The notes: generated by a model not told the origin, from the sequence alone. 42,731 bases of DNA from an uncultured Christensenella sp. (GCA_910578765.1 CAJTRW010000017.1:1-42731); one strand, 5' to 3'. Shown: positions 21,255 through 29,750, counted from the first letter of the stretch. Numbers and translations are program-made.

Positions 21255-23123
21255 GTGAAGAAAGAAATATCCAGCGGAACGGAAAAAGCCGAAAAGCTTA
21301 CGCTTAAAAACGCAAACGAAAAACCCGCCGCAAAAAAACCGGTAAAAAGCACCGCAAAAAAGCAGACGAAAAAAACCGCGGTGAAATCCGTTAAAGGCAA
21401 GACGGCAAAGAAGAACAAACCCGTAAAGGCGGTTAGCGAAAAGAAACTGCAAAAACAGAAAATCCGCGAGCAGAAAAAACTGGAAGCGGCAAAACTTAAA
21501 GTAGAAAGAAAACAGAAAAAACTTGAAAAGAAGTTAGAGCATAAACAGAAAAGACTGGACCGCATTGCCGCGTTCAAAGAAAAAGTGGCGGACCGCCGCG
21601 AAAGAAGACGCGAGCGCAAAGATATGCTCAAGCATGAGACAAAGGAAGCAAGGCTGAACCGCAAAGCGGAGGAGCGCGAGGCTAAAATTCAGGCGCGAGT
21701 CGCCAAGCGCGAAGCGGCGGTTGCCGAAAGACAGGCGCGCCGCGAACACCGTTTAAAGGTACGTGCGGAAAAGCGCGCCAACCGTAAGGAAAGACGGCAT
21801 GCGCCCGGCGTCGGCGGTTGGCTTGCCGCGGTAATATCCCTCGGCGTAACGACTCTTGCACTCGGCACCATGCTCACCTTCGGATGGCTTAATATGAACG
21901 GTATGCAGGCGGATATGGCGGGGATACACACCCAGTCCCTTTACGAGCTTAACTCCGTTGTGGACAATCTCGACACCAATCTTGCCAAAGCAAGAGTTTC
22001 CAATTCCTCAGACGAGCAGGTAAGACTTCTTTCCGATATTGCTATCGAAAGCGAAATGGCGGAGGTCATTCTCGAAAGGCTTCCCGTCGACAGTCAGATG
22101 ACTCAAAGCATGACGGACTTCGTCAATAAAATGGGCGACAGCGCGCAATCCATGCTTTATGCGGTTGCCCGCGGCGATAAGCTTACCGACAGCCAGAAAG
22201 CGTCTATCGAATATATGTACGACTGCACTTTGCAGATGAAGCAGATAATAAACGAACTTACGGCAAACACTTCCGAAAAGGACATGATAAAAGCCATGAA
22301 GGGTAAGGGCGGACTTATGTACAGTTCGTTTGACCAGCTTACGAACAACCCCATAGAAACGCCCAAGGAAATACACGACGGACCTTTTTCCGACAGCGTT
22401 AAAAAGGTAAGCGCTAAAAATCTCGAAGCGTTGGAAGAAATAGACGCAACCAAAGCGGAAGAGCTTGCGCGTAATTATTTCGAAAGCTATAACCTTAAAG
22501 ACGTGCGTTGCACGGGCGAGGCTATCGCTCAACAGCTTGAGTGCTACAACCTTTCTTTAACGACCAACGACGGCGATATGATGGCTCAGCTTTCCAAAAA
22601 GGGCGGCAAGGTCGTAATGTTCAACAGCTATAAGGATTGCAGCGCGAAAAACTTTTCGGTAGAAAGGTGCATAGACATTGCTCAGGATTTCCTTGATGAC
22701 CTCGGCTTCGATAATATGAAGGCGGTTTGGACAAGCGAAAACGGCACAACGTGCAACCTTAACTTCGCTTACGAGCAGAACGGCGTAATATATTATCCCG
22801 ACATTATAAAGGTCAAGGTTTGCGAAGAACGCGGTATTGTAACCGGTATGGAAGGCATTTCCTATGTGCTCAACCACACGTCCAGAAAAGCCGTTAAGGC
22901 GGCAATATCCAAGGGCGAAGCGCAGAAAAAGCTTAATTCCGCGTTCGAAGTTGAAACTTCCCGACTCGCGGTTATACCCCATGACGAACAGGAAACTTTG
23001 GCTTACGAGTTCAGCGGCACCTTCGACGGAAACACATATTATATCTACGTCGACGCTAAAACCGGCGTTGAAATAGAGGTGTTTACCGTAATAGGCACTA
23101 AGCAGGGCAGAGCGTTAATGTAA
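21255..23123 (+). CDS. ypeB: Germination protein YpeB with long basic N-terminal extension
   Basis: 622 residues from a GTG after AAGGAGG. A YpeB is normally near 450 residues. Here residues 1-180 are an added, very basic region: 1-60 Lys/Ala/Pro/Thr-rich (for example KKPVKSTAKKQTKK), 60-180 a Lys/Arg/Glu/Ala coiled coil. A membrane helix follows at about 187-207, then the YpeB domain (TQSLYELNSVVDNLDTNLAK and following) and C-terminal PepSY-like repeats (ELARNYFESYNL and later). YpeB is needed to localise and stabilise SleB in the spore. The basic extension would face the inside, where it could touch spore DNA. The family is sure; the extension's role is unknown. Confidence 0.93.
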   Translation: MKKEISSGTEKAEKLTLKNANEKPAAKKPVKSTAKKQTKKTAVKSVKGKTAKKNKPVKAVSEKKLQKQKIREQKKLEAAKLKVERKQKKLEKKLEHKQKRLDRIAAFKEKVADRRERRRERKDMLKHETKEARLNRKAEEREAKIQARVAKREAAVAERQARREHRLKVRAEKRANRKERRHAPGVGGWLAAVISLGVTTLALGTMLTFGWLNMNGMQADMAGIHTQSLYELNSVVDNLDTNLAKARVSNSSDEQVRLLSDIAIESEMAEVILERLPVDSQMTQSMTDFVNKMGDSAQSMLYAVARGDKLTDSQKASIEYMYDCTLQMKQIINELTANTSEKDMIKAMKGKGGLMYSSFDQLTNNPIETPKEIHDGPFSDSVKKVSAKNLEALEEIDATKAEELARNYFESYNLKDVRCTGEAIAQQLECYNLSLTTNDGDMMAQLSKKGGKVVMFNSYKDCSAKNFSVERCIDIAQDFLDDLGFDNMKAVWTSENGTTCNLNFAYEQNGVIYYPDIIKVKVCEERGIVTGMEGISYVLNHTSRKAVKAAISKGEAQKKLNSAFEVETSRLAVIPHDEQETLAYEFSGTFDGNTYYIYVDAKTGVEIEVFTVIGTKQGRALM

Positions 23124-23137
23124 CTTTAAAAGAAGAC

Positions 23138-23163
23138 AAAATCCACCCGACGGGTGGATTTTT
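23138..23163 (+). terminator. sleB-ypeB terminator
   Basis: AAATCCACCC and GGGTGGATTT arms around a three-base loop, followed by a T run. Confidence 0.9.
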
Positions 23164-23407
23164 GTTATACGCAAAAAATTTTTCAGCGTTAAACTAAACT
23201 ATTGAATTGCTAATTAATTACTATGTTTGCAATTGCGTTTAAATATTTATTATACTGTATTTCAAGTAAAAACTTTCCTTATTGCAGGAAGCAGAATTTA
23301 GATTTATGTTTCGGTCGGATGCGGACAATGTCCGTCGTCGTAGTTATATAACGGATAAAAACTTTATTATCATTTTGAGCGATAATGCCGAAACTTCGTT
23401 AAATAAA

Positions 23408-23436
23408 TTGACAAAAAATTACGGGTCGTGTAAAAT
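23408..23436 (+). promoter_or_regulatory. Promoter upstream of tRNA-Leu
   Basis: Perfect TTGACA (23408-23413), a 17-base spacer and TAAAAT (23431-23436). It would transcribe the broken tRNA copy and then tRNA-Leu. The rest of 23164-23557 is AT-rich, with no gene I can support. Confidence 0.65.
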
Positions 23437-23557
23437 ACATATGCCGAACAGATAAGTTACCGCTTAACTTTAATGTCACAAATTAAATTTAAAAAGAATA
23501 GTTTGTATTGACTGACTTTATTTTAGACTTATAGCGGTAAATTGATATTAACGCTCG

Positions 23558-23591
23558 TGTGGTGGAATAGGCAGACGCAAGGGACTTAAAA
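23558..23591 (+). pseudogene. Truncated tRNA-Leu copy (5' half)
   Basis: 34 bases identical to 23636-23669, from base 6 of tRNA-Leu to just past the anticodon UAA. The acceptor 5' strand is altered and there is no 3' half. The two copies are offset by 78 bases. It is either a failed tandem duplication or the scar of an insertion that recombined at the anticodon arm. Confidence 0.85.
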
Positions 23592-23630
23592 GCTTATTCC
23601 GTCATAAATACAACTAAATATCAACCAAAT

Positions 23631-23717
23631 GCCGCTGTGGTGGAATAGGCAGACGCAAGGGACTTAAAATCCCTCGGTAGAAATACCGTGCCGGTTCAAG
23701 TCCGGCCAGCGGCACCA
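23631..23717 (+). tRNA. tRNA-Leu (UAA)
   Basis: 87 bases including CCA. Acceptor GCCGCTG pairs with CAGCGGC, anticodon UAA lies in GACTTAAAATC, the long variable arm is TCGGTAGAAATACCG, and the T arm is GGTTCAAGTCC. It marks the boundary between core genes and the accessory island. Confidence 0.97.
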
Positions 23718-23719
23718 CT

Positions 23720-23760
23720 AATAACGTAAGTTGAACCAAGTTTGGCTTACGTTATTTTTT
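23720..23760 (+). terminator. tRNA-Leu terminator
   Basis: AATAACGTAAG pairs with CTTACGTTATT, with an inner CCAA/TTGG, then TTTT. It starts three bases after the CCA. Confidence 0.88.
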
Positions 23761-23776
23761 GTAATAAAAAAGCCTA

Positions 23777-24256
23777 TTATTTCTTTCTTTTTACTATAAC
23801 ACCGTGTTCAACCGTATAATCTTTCAAATCGGCGTGGAACCCTGTCCAATCGTCGGGTATTCCGTCAACCCAGCCGAACTTGCGCAGATAATATTTGCCT
23901 GCTTTTTTCTCAAAGCGGCACTCGCACACGTTAGCTACTTTCGTACTGTCGTAAATCAGATAAACGTTATAGCTTTCATCGATTGTTACAACAAAAATTT
24001 CATAATCGGAAAAATCTTCGCCCTCGTGCATAGCGAATTTCTGCGCTATGTTATCAAGCTCGCAAATATCCTTTGCAAGATTTGCTATAAACGGGCGCAA
24101 TTCCTCAAAACCGCACGGGGCGTCTTCCATATCGAAAACTATGCAGTAATCTTTGTTTTCGGACATTGTAACTTCTTCACCGAATTTAAGTTCGAGTTTA
24201 GTCGGGTCGGTTATAAATTTACTGATATCGCCGTAACGGTTTAATTTACTTACCAT
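23777..24256 (-). CDS. Uncharacterised protein at the island's left end
   Basis: 159 residues, acidic, soluble, mixed alpha/beta, with no signal or membrane helix. Notable segments are CIVFDMEDAPCGFEELRPFI in the middle and FEKKAGKYYLRKFGWVDGIP near the end. I do not recognise the family. Small acidic proteins of this look are often immunity or antitoxin-like, but no toxin is next to it. A weak AGGAAAA ribosome site precedes the ATG. It is the last of three leftward genes, separated from the previous one by a large inverted repeat. Confidence 0.75.
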   Translation of the reverse strand: MVSKLNRYGDISKFITDPTKLELKFGEEVTMSENKDYCIVFDMEDAPCGFEELRPFIANLAKDICELDNIAQKFAMHEGEDFSDYEIFVVTIDESYNVYLIYDSTKVANVCECRFEKKAGKYYLRKFGWVDGIPDDWTGFHADLKDYTVEHGVIVKRKK

Positions 24257-24384
24257 ACTATTTTCCTGATTAAATTATTTCCAACTGATTTCTTCATATC
24301 TAATTACGTCAGTAATATAAAAATTATAGCATAAACGATGTCTTTTTTCAAGTATATAGCATAGTCAAAAATACAATTTGGCAC

Positions 24385-24443
24385 TGTGGCGGGTGCTTGA
24401 TAAAACAAGCGCGGCTACGCCGCGCGTTCAAGCACCCGCCACA
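24385..24443. repeat. Nested inverted repeat (cruciform-like)
   Basis: Outer arms TGTGGCGGGTGCTTGA (24385-24400) and its exact complement (24428-24443), 16 bp each. Inside is a second perfect hairpin GCGCGGC-TAC-GCCGCGC (24409-24425). The right outer arm includes the last codons of the neighbouring gene. It has high GC in AT-rich surroundings. It may be a terminator with extended stem, or a mobile-element end. Confidence 0.85.
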
Positions 24444-25072
24444 AAATAAAACAACCTAATAAAAAAGAAAGATATGAACGCCGCAGAGAAGGCGTTTGCC
24501 GCTAAATTGCTTGGCGATTCGCCGTTCTCATCGGTCAACTGTAAAAGTGTACCGTAATCGTTTTTGGCTTTACTCATAATTTTTGCTTTCCATTTAGGTG
24601 TTATCGGTAAGTAGTAGACAAACAGATTACGCCTGTTCGGCTCGGTAATTATTACAGCACAGATAATGTTCTTATCTGTGCGGAGATATCCTATTTTGTT
24701 CAAAGAATACGCATAACACTTATGGAAATACATTTCGATTTCTTCTTCATCGGGGAAGTCGTCCCAGAATTCTTTGTTTCCGCCGAATTGCAGACATTCC
24801 AAAATTACGTTACGCTTTCTTTTATTGAACTGTGCGTTCAATTTAGCTTTCGCTGCTTTCCAAGCCTGTTCGGTTGTACCGTGCATAGGTTTTATGTACT
24901 CAACCTCGAATTGCTGTTTGCATCTTGAAAAGTAGTCGTCCACTGTATGTAATTCCTGTATAGCGTGAGTCAACACGGAAATAGTTGCATGCTTGTCTCG
25001 CGCAAGTTTCCACGGTGCAATTTCGTCTGGCAACAAATCTACATCTTTTCTGCTCCAAATATAGTTGTTCAT
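24428..25072 (-). CDS. Uncharacterised protein with hydrophobic C-terminal tail
   Basis: 214 residues. The first 190 are soluble and basic, with a helical part (YFSRCKQQFEVEYIKPMHGT, EQAWKAAKAKLNAQFNKRKR) and a beta-like stretch IICAVIITEPNRRNLFVYYL followed by PITPKWKAKIM, vaguely like mobilisation proteins but without a His-triad relaxase motif. The last 25 residues are strongly hydrophobic (AAFISFFFIRLFYFVAGA) and end in the inverted repeat, so the natural C-terminus may have been replaced or the tail may sit in a membrane. An excellent AAGGAGGTG ribosome site precedes the ATG. It lies downstream of the sigma-like gene on the same strand. Confidence 0.7.
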   Translation of the reverse strand: MNNYIWSRKDVDLLPDEIAPWKLARDKHATISVLTHAIQELHTVDDYFSRCKQQFEVEYIKPMHGTTEQAWKAAKAKLNAQFNKRKRNVILECLQFGGNKEFWDDFPDEEEIEMYFHKCYAYSLNKIGYLRTDKNIICAVIITEPNRRNLFVYYLPITPKWKAKIMSKAKNDYGTLLQLTDENGESPSNLAANAFSAAFISFFFIRLFYFVAGA

Positions 25073-25128
25073 TTTTTTTCACCTCCTTAATTTATTTCCT
25101 TTTATGTGGTTGGATTCACAAAGAGAAG

Positions 25129-25163
25129 TAAAAGTCGGCTCTCTGTTCGAAAGCCGACTTTTA
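25129..25163. terminator. Hairpin between the sigma-like gene and the 214-aa gene
   Basis: TAAAAGTCGGCT (25129-25140) pairs with AGCCGACTTTTA (25152-25163), a 12-bp stem and 11-base loop. On the minus strand TTTTACTT follows, so it can terminate or attenuate leftward transcription. Confidence 0.7.
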
Positions 25164-25254
25164 TAGTTTCTTGTGCAGAAAAATCCTTCTCCTACTTATA
25201 AGCCACGGGAACTCCGAAAATATTACTGATTTCGGAAAAATTTTTTAAAACATT

Positions 25255-26277
25255 TTATTTGGGTGGGTTTTTACCCGTATAAACCTTGTAAAACTGCCGT
25301 AACCGTTTGTTTCGCCATTTCGCTATATACGGGTAAAACCGTTGCGTTAAAAATTCCTCCACGTTCACGTTCAACCGCTTTGAAATATTTTCAACAGACG
25401 CAAATATGCTTGTATAGAACTTGTCTGAATCTTGCAACAATGTTCTTTGTCTACGTTTCATCTCTCTACAAAGCCTTATATAGACTGCCCCGACAATAGG
25501 AGGCTGATCTCCGTAGTAATCTTCGTAATGCTTTCTGTCTTCCTTGCTCGCACTTTTCAGATAATCAGAAATTTCCTCGTCCATTTTATCGTTATCAAAA
25601 AAGTAATAAGTCAAGATATAGCGGCATAATTCACCAAAACTGTAAAACCAGTGCGTGAACGGCATCAAATCACACAAGAGCTTGCGGAGAACAAATTCCA
25701 ACTCCACGTCGAGGAAGTACGGCATCTCCCAATGTTTCATAAATCTGTTCCAGCAATGCCAAACTATCTCTGCCCGTGTCCCCGTTTTAAAAATATAATC
25801 GTCCACCGAGCGGTCCGCCTTTTTGAGCGCGGAAGATATATACCCTTGCGTAACTCCAAGTTCCTTGGCAGCCTCTTTCTGTGTGTTACCGTCCGACATA
25901 ACTTCCAATATCTTTCTGTCCTGATGCGGAAGATTTCCTGAAAGAATATCTCTGTCTATCTCCTCATTCACAAGAACGTTGAAAGGAATATCTTTATTAA
26001 TTCTGCGTTGCTGTTGCTTGGGCGTAAGCTCGTCTTCGTCCTTATTTGAAATCCGATATGTATGGCGTTGATACTTATGGGTATTGTTGTATTCCAGCCT
26101 GTCCAACTCGAACAGAGCTTCCCATTCCTTCTCGCTTACTTCTATGACGATATACGCTTTCGGTCCGAACCAAACGTCCGGATTGTCTTCCGCATCGCAA
26201 GGGTAATAATAGAGAAACTTGCCTTCCGTTTTCGCAGGTTTCTTTTTCTTATTAAAATGATACGCTAACTTATCCAT
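25255..26277 (-). CDS. Sigma-70 region-4-like regulator of a mobile or accessory element
   Basis: 340 residues. The N-terminal part has VIEVSEKEWEALFELDRLEYN then HKYQRH, a layout seen in sigma-like proteins of Clostridia integrative elements. A region-4 helix-turn-helix lies at about 131-155 (NTQKEAAKELGVTQGYISSA), preceded by NLPHQDRKILEVMSDG. The C-terminal half (160-340) is helical and aromatic-rich, and I cannot assign it. It probably controls element genes, perhaps the two leftward neighbours. An extended -10 promoter ends six bases before the ATG, and no ribosome site is present, so the mRNA looks leaderless. Confidence 0.7.
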   Translation of the reverse strand: MDKLAYHFNKKKKPAKTEGKFLYYYPCDAEDNPDVWFGPKAYIVIEVSEKEWEALFELDRLEYNNTHKYQRHTYRISNKDEDELTPKQQQRRINKDIPFNVLVNEEIDRDILSGNLPHQDRKILEVMSDGNTQKEAAKELGVTQGYISSALKKADRSVDDYIFKTGTRAEIVWHCWNRFMKHWEMPYFLDVELEFVLRKLLCDLMPFTHWFYSFGELCRYILTYYFFDNDKMDEEISDYLKSASKEDRKHYEDYYGDQPPIVGAVYIRLCREMKRRQRTLLQDSDKFYTSIFASVENISKRLNVNVEEFLTQRFYPYIAKWRNKRLRQFYKVYTGKNPPK

Positions 26278-26283
26278 GCGTTA

Positions 26284-26292
26284 ATTATAACA
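26284..26292 (-). promoter_or_regulatory. Extended -10 promoter of the sigma-like gene
   Basis: The minus strand reads TGTTATAAT (TGn plus TATAAT), six bases before the ATG at 26277. No good -35 box is visible. Confidence 0.5.
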
Positions 26293-26409
26293 TAGTAAAC
26301 TTGACAGATATAGGCATATATTAGAAAATTTTTCAAGAAATTTTGCACCGATATTTTTCCCAAAAAGTGTTGCAAAAGTGGTATTATTTTTAATGCCTAA
26401 GCAGGTTAA

Positions 26410-26509
26410 GGAGAAAGCCAAAATGTGGTATTTTGCCTTTCTCCATGTCGTTCGCTTCGCTCACTCGGAAAAAGCGGGAAACCCGCTTTTCATATCACCG
26501 TGGTGATAT
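26410..26509. promoter_or_regulatory. Cluster of inverted repeats upstream of the XRE gene (operator candidates)
   Basis: Three separate structures: GGAGAAAGCCAAAAT with ATTTTGCCTTTCTCC (26410-26424 and 26430-26444, one C-C mismatch); AAAGCGGG-AAA-CCCGCTTT near 26471-26489; and ATATCACC-GT-GGTGATAT (26492-26509). The last is a typical repressor operator and overlaps a TATAAT at 26507-26512. The XRE protein encoded 50 bp downstream is the obvious candidate to bind it. Confidence 0.6.
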
Positions 26510-26525
26510 AATTTATTGCTTTATA

Positions 26526-26554
26526 TTGACGGATAGGCTTCTATGTGATATAAT
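26526..26554 (+). promoter_or_regulatory. XRE gene promoter, apparently leaderless
   Basis: TTGACG (26526-26531), a 17-base spacer and TATAAT (26549-26554). The ATG begins eight bases after the -10 box, so the transcript should begin at or beside it. Confidence 0.7.
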
Positions 26555-26561
26555 ATTTTTT

Positions 26562-27203
26562 ATGAAACCAAAGCCTTATTCTGAAACACAACTTTATAGG
26601 TTTATGGACAAAATAGGCGATGCTTTTGACTTTGCTATAAACGATTGTCAAATAGACGGTACTGAGTTTGTTAAAATGTTTGTTGCTAGCACAGCTTGTA
26701 AGAAAATTGAGAATGGCGAGGCAAGCTATATCTCTGGGAAAAGTGGTATAGAAATTGCAATTGAATGTATATACGAAATAACCGGCAAAGAATTATTAGT
26801 CGAACCGAGCGAGAGGTTTAGTCGTAGTGCGCAGTATTGGGTCGGTTGGGCAGTGAGCTATTATCAATGGTTGTCTTCAAGAAGATATGCCGATATTTTT
26901 AAAGCCGTTTCATTCGAGGATATGTTGGGACTTTACCCGACTTTGCACGAGGTAAGTGTAGAAAAGATTGCCTCAGTAATTGACGAAAAAGTAAGGGCAG
27001 CTTATCCCGAAACGAATTTGAAACGTATAAGAACAGCTTACGGTTGTTCTCAAAGAAAACTATCGGAAATGTCTGGTGTGAGCTTGCGTTCAATTCAAAT
27101 GTATGAACAAAGAAACAAGGATATAAATAAAGCGCAGTCTGATTCACTTTACCGTTTAGCAAAATCTCTTGGCTGTTCTATGGAAGATTTATTGGAAGAA
27201 TAG
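26562..27203 (+). CDS. XRE-family transcriptional regulator with N-terminal helical domain
   Basis: 213 residues from the ATG at 26562; the frame opens earlier at 26433, but that start lies upstream of the promoter. The C-terminal 65 residues are a Cro/CI helix-turn-helix (LKRIRTAYGCSQRKLSEMSG then VSLRSIQMYEQ). The N-terminal 145 residues are a helical domain (ETQLYRFMDKIGDAFDFAIN, ISGKSGIEIAIECIYEITGK) often seen in antitoxin-like regulators of Clostridia; no toxin gene is adjacent. It probably represses its own promoter and perhaps the helicase genes downstream, which start 58 bp later. Confidence 0.85.
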   Translation: MKPKPYSETQLYRFMDKIGDAFDFAINDCQIDGTEFVKMFVASTACKKIENGEASYISGKSGIEIAIECIYEITGKELLVEPSERFSRSAQYWVGWAVSYYQWLSSRRYADIFKAVSFEDMLGLYPTLHEVSVEKIASVIDEKVRAAYPETNLKRIRTAYGCSQRKLSEMSGVSLRSIQMYEQRNKDINKAQSDSLYRLAKSLGCSMEDLLEE

Positions 27204-27261
27204 GACTGTCGAATATTGTCACAAAAAAGCTTTAATTAAAGTCTAATATAGGTAATAGTTT

Positions 27262-29337
27262 ATGGCAAGATATTATTATGCATCCACAATTAAAGAATTT
27301 TTACAATCAAACACTGTCTTGCAGGCTTTATGTCAAGGCAGCGAGTTTGACATAAACCTTGCGCAACGCGATGCTTGGCAGAAAGAAATAGCAATATTAA
27401 AAGATTTACTCCGCCCTTACGAGCACGGACAAGTTATTATGGAATATGACATCCCGCGACTTGGTAAGCGTGCAGATGTAATCATATTGTTAAATCGCGT
27501 AGTATTTGTTCTGGAATTCAAAGTTGGTTCTAGCGAGTTTTTGCGCCACGATATAGAGCAAGTTTGGGACTATGCGCTTGACCTTAAGAACTTTCAAGAG
27601 GCAAGTCACGATAGAACAATAGCCCCCATATTAGTTGCAACAGAAGCAAAATCAGCTTCAATTGGGTGGCAAAAGAGTGTATATGACGATGACGTATACG
27701 AACCGCTTTGCACTAATTCAGCCTTACTGCCCGATTTAGTTAAAAACATATTAGCTGATAATAAGCACGATGTAGACTTAACCGATTTGGACGATAGTCA
27801 ATGGATATGTTCACGCTATTCGCCCACGCCAACAATAATTCAGGCGGCGAGTTATATGTATACTCACCACAGTGTGGAAGCTATAACAAAGACTGAAGCG
27901 ACGGGCGAAATGCTTAAGAACACTACGGATAGCATTATTGAAATAATCAAGAAAACGCGAGAGCGTGGAGAAAAAGCTATTTGTTTTGTGACAGGTGTCC
28001 CCGGTGCAGGTAAGACATTAGTTGGTCTGAATGTCGCCATACAGCAGTTTGAAAAGACTGAAAATGGTGACAACGAAATGGCAGTTTATCTTTCCGGTAA
28101 CGGCCCTCTTGTTGACGTGCTCACAGAATCCTTAGCTCGCGATAAAAAGAGGCAAGCGGAGGAAAAGGGCGAGAAGTGCAACATCACCGACGCGCGCAGG
28201 CAGGTGAAATCGTTTATCCAAATAATTCACCATTACCGAAACGACTATATTGCGGTATTGAAAGATGATGGCTCAAGGCTTGCGCTCGAAGATGGGAAGT
28301 TGCAAGTAGATGAAACAAAATACAAGAAGCTGAACGGTGAGAAGTTTGAAGGTGTAGAGAACATTGCCATTTTTGACGAAGCTCAGCGCGCCTGGACGAA
28401 AGAACAGTTGGCAAGTTGGCTAAGCAGAAAGAAAGGGATCCCTAACTTTCCTTATTCAGAGCCCGAATTTTTGATTTGGTCGCTTGACCTTCGTCACGAT
28501 TGGGCGGTTATCGTTTGCCTTGTCGGAGGCGGACAGGAGATAAATACCGGAGAAGCGGGTATCAGTGAATGGATAAATGCGCTCAACGATAAATTCAGAG
28601 ATTGGAAGATTTATATGTCTCCGAATCTTACTGATAGGGAATATGACGAAGGAAAAGTTACGGAACGTTTGAAGGACAATTCCAACGTATGCTTTGACAA
28701 TTCGCTTCATCTTGCTGTATCAATGCGGTCATTTCGCGCGGAGAGTTTGTCGAAGATAGTACACGATATTCTTGAATTGGATGTCACAGCCGCAAGGGCA
28801 GAGTATGAGCAAATAAGAGAACGTTACCCCATTATTCTTACCCGCAGTTTAGATAAGGCAAAGGCGTGGTTGAAGGAAAGGGCGAGGGGAAGCGAGCGCT
28901 ATGGAATTGTTTGCTCCTCGCAGGCGTATCGTCTTAAACCGCTGGCTATTGATGTGAGAGTAAACCCTGACCACGTTCATTGGTTTTTGGATGATGAAAA
29001 CGATGTGCGTTCTTCGCTGTTTTTAGAGGACGCATGCACGGAGTTCCAGGTGCAAGGTCTTGAACTTGATTGGACATGCGTTATGTGGGACGGAGACTTT
29101 CGCTATACGCCCAGCGGCTGGGTACATAAAGAATTTTTAAGTTCGAAATGGACCAATATAAACAAACCCGAGCGCCAACTTTATCAGATAAATGCTTACC
29201 GAGTTTTATTGACGCGTGCTCGTCAAGGTATGGTATTATGCATTCCTGAGGGTAATCCCAATGACGCAACTCGCTTGCCTGAGTTTTACAATAGCACATT
29301 TGAATTTTTAAAGAGTATTGGATTTGAAGTTATTTGA
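27262..29337 (+). CDS. DUF2075 superfamily I helicase with N-terminal PD-(D/E)XK nuclease-like domain
   Basis: 691 residues. The N-terminal domain (about 40-130) has GKRADVIILLNRVVFVLEFK, giving D72, E85 and K87 in the PD-(D/E)XK spacing. The DUF2075 (Schlafen-group-3-like) motor follows: Walker A GVPGAGKT (245-252), Walker B IAIFDEAQRAW (DEAQ 372-375), later HLAVSMRSFRAE, and the RVLLTRARQGMVLCIP motif VI near 655. Proteins of this build are common in defence islands, where a nuclease plus SF1 motor would process foreign nucleic acid. It is one base from the Nudix gene, so the two are coupled. A 12-bp palindrome CTTTAATTAAAG (27230-27241) lies upstream. The family is sure; the defence role is inferred. 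Confidence 0.88.
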   Translation: MARYYYASTIKEFLQSNTVLQALCQGSEFDINLAQRDAWQKEIAILKDLLRPYEHGQVIMEYDIPRLGKRADVIILLNRVVFVLEFKVGSSEFLRHDIEQVWDYALDLKNFQEASHDRTIAPILVATEAKSASIGWQKSVYDDDVYEPLCTNSALLPDLVKNILADNKHDVDLTDLDDSQWICSRYSPTPTIIQAASYMYTHHSVEAITKTEATGEMLKNTTDSIIEIIKKTRERGEKAICFVTGVPGAGKTLVGLNVAIQQFEKTENGDNEMAVYLSGNGPLVDVLTESLARDKKRQAEEKGEKCNITDARRQVKSFIQIIHHYRNDYIAVLKDDGSRLALEDGKLQVDETKYKKLNGEKFEGVENIAIFDEAQRAWTKEQLASWLSRKKGIPNFPYSEPEFLIWSLDLRHDWAVIVCLVGGGQEINTGEAGISEWINALNDKFRDWKIYMSPNLTDREYDEGKVTERLKDNSNVCFDNSLHLAVSMRSFRAESLSKIVHDILELDVTAARAEYEQIRERYPIILTRSLDKAKAWLKERARGSERYGIVCSSQAYRLKPLAIDVRVNPDHVHWFLDDENDVRSSLFLEDACTEFQVQGLELDWTCVMWDGDFRYTPSGWVHKEFLSSKWTNINKPERQLYQINAYRVLLTRARQGMVLCIPEGNPNDATRLPEFYNSTFEFLKSIGFEVI

Positions 29338-29338
29338 T

Positions 29339-29731
29339 ATGGAAAAAGTTGTTGAAGTAGTTGCCGCTCTGATATGGGATAAAGATAAATTTTTGATTTG
29401 CCAAAGACCAGCAAACAAGAAAAGAGGGCTGCTGTGGGAGTTTGTTGGCGGCAAGGTGGAACAGGGCGAAACAAAGGAACAGGCCCTTATACGCGAATGC
29501 CAAGAGGAGCTTGCAATTACAGTTGAGCCACTCGAAGTTTTTACGGAAGTAACTCACGAATATCCCGATATAACGGTGCACTTGACTTTATTTAATTGCA
29601 CTATATCAAAGGGGCAACCGCAACTTTTAGAGCACAATGCAATAGCGTGGATTACGCCCGCGGAAATTCCAAACTACAATTTCTGCCCCGCAGATATGGA
29701 GATTTTGAAGAAGATTATTGAAGCGGTGTAA
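29339..29731 (+). CDS. Nudix (MutT-like) hydrolase
   Basis: 130 residues from the ATG at 29339, one base after the DUF2075 stop. The Nudix box is complete: GGKVEQGETKEQALIRECQE then ELAI (about 39-62). The start VVEVVAALIWDKDKFLICQRP is typical of the small MutT/8-oxo-dGTP or CTP pyrophosphohydrolase group. It would hydrolyse a nucleoside triphosphate or derivative. Lying between two helicase-nuclease genes, it may cleanse or generate a nucleotide signal or deplete dNTPs in a defence module, rather than act in DNA-repair housekeeping; this is inference from context. Confidence 0.93.
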   Translation: MEKVVEVVAALIWDKDKFLICQRPANKKRGLLWEFVGGKVEQGETKEQALIRECQEELAITVEPLEVFTEVTHEYPDITVHLTLFNCTISKGQPQLLEHNAIAWITPAEIPNYNFCPADMEILKKIIEAV

Positions 29732-29750
29732 AAAGTATTAGGGAGAAACT

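Noticed and set aside
26433..26561. Upstream start for the XRE gene
   Set aside because: The region holds inverted repeats and the promoter; the ATG at 26562 lies eight bases after the -10 box.
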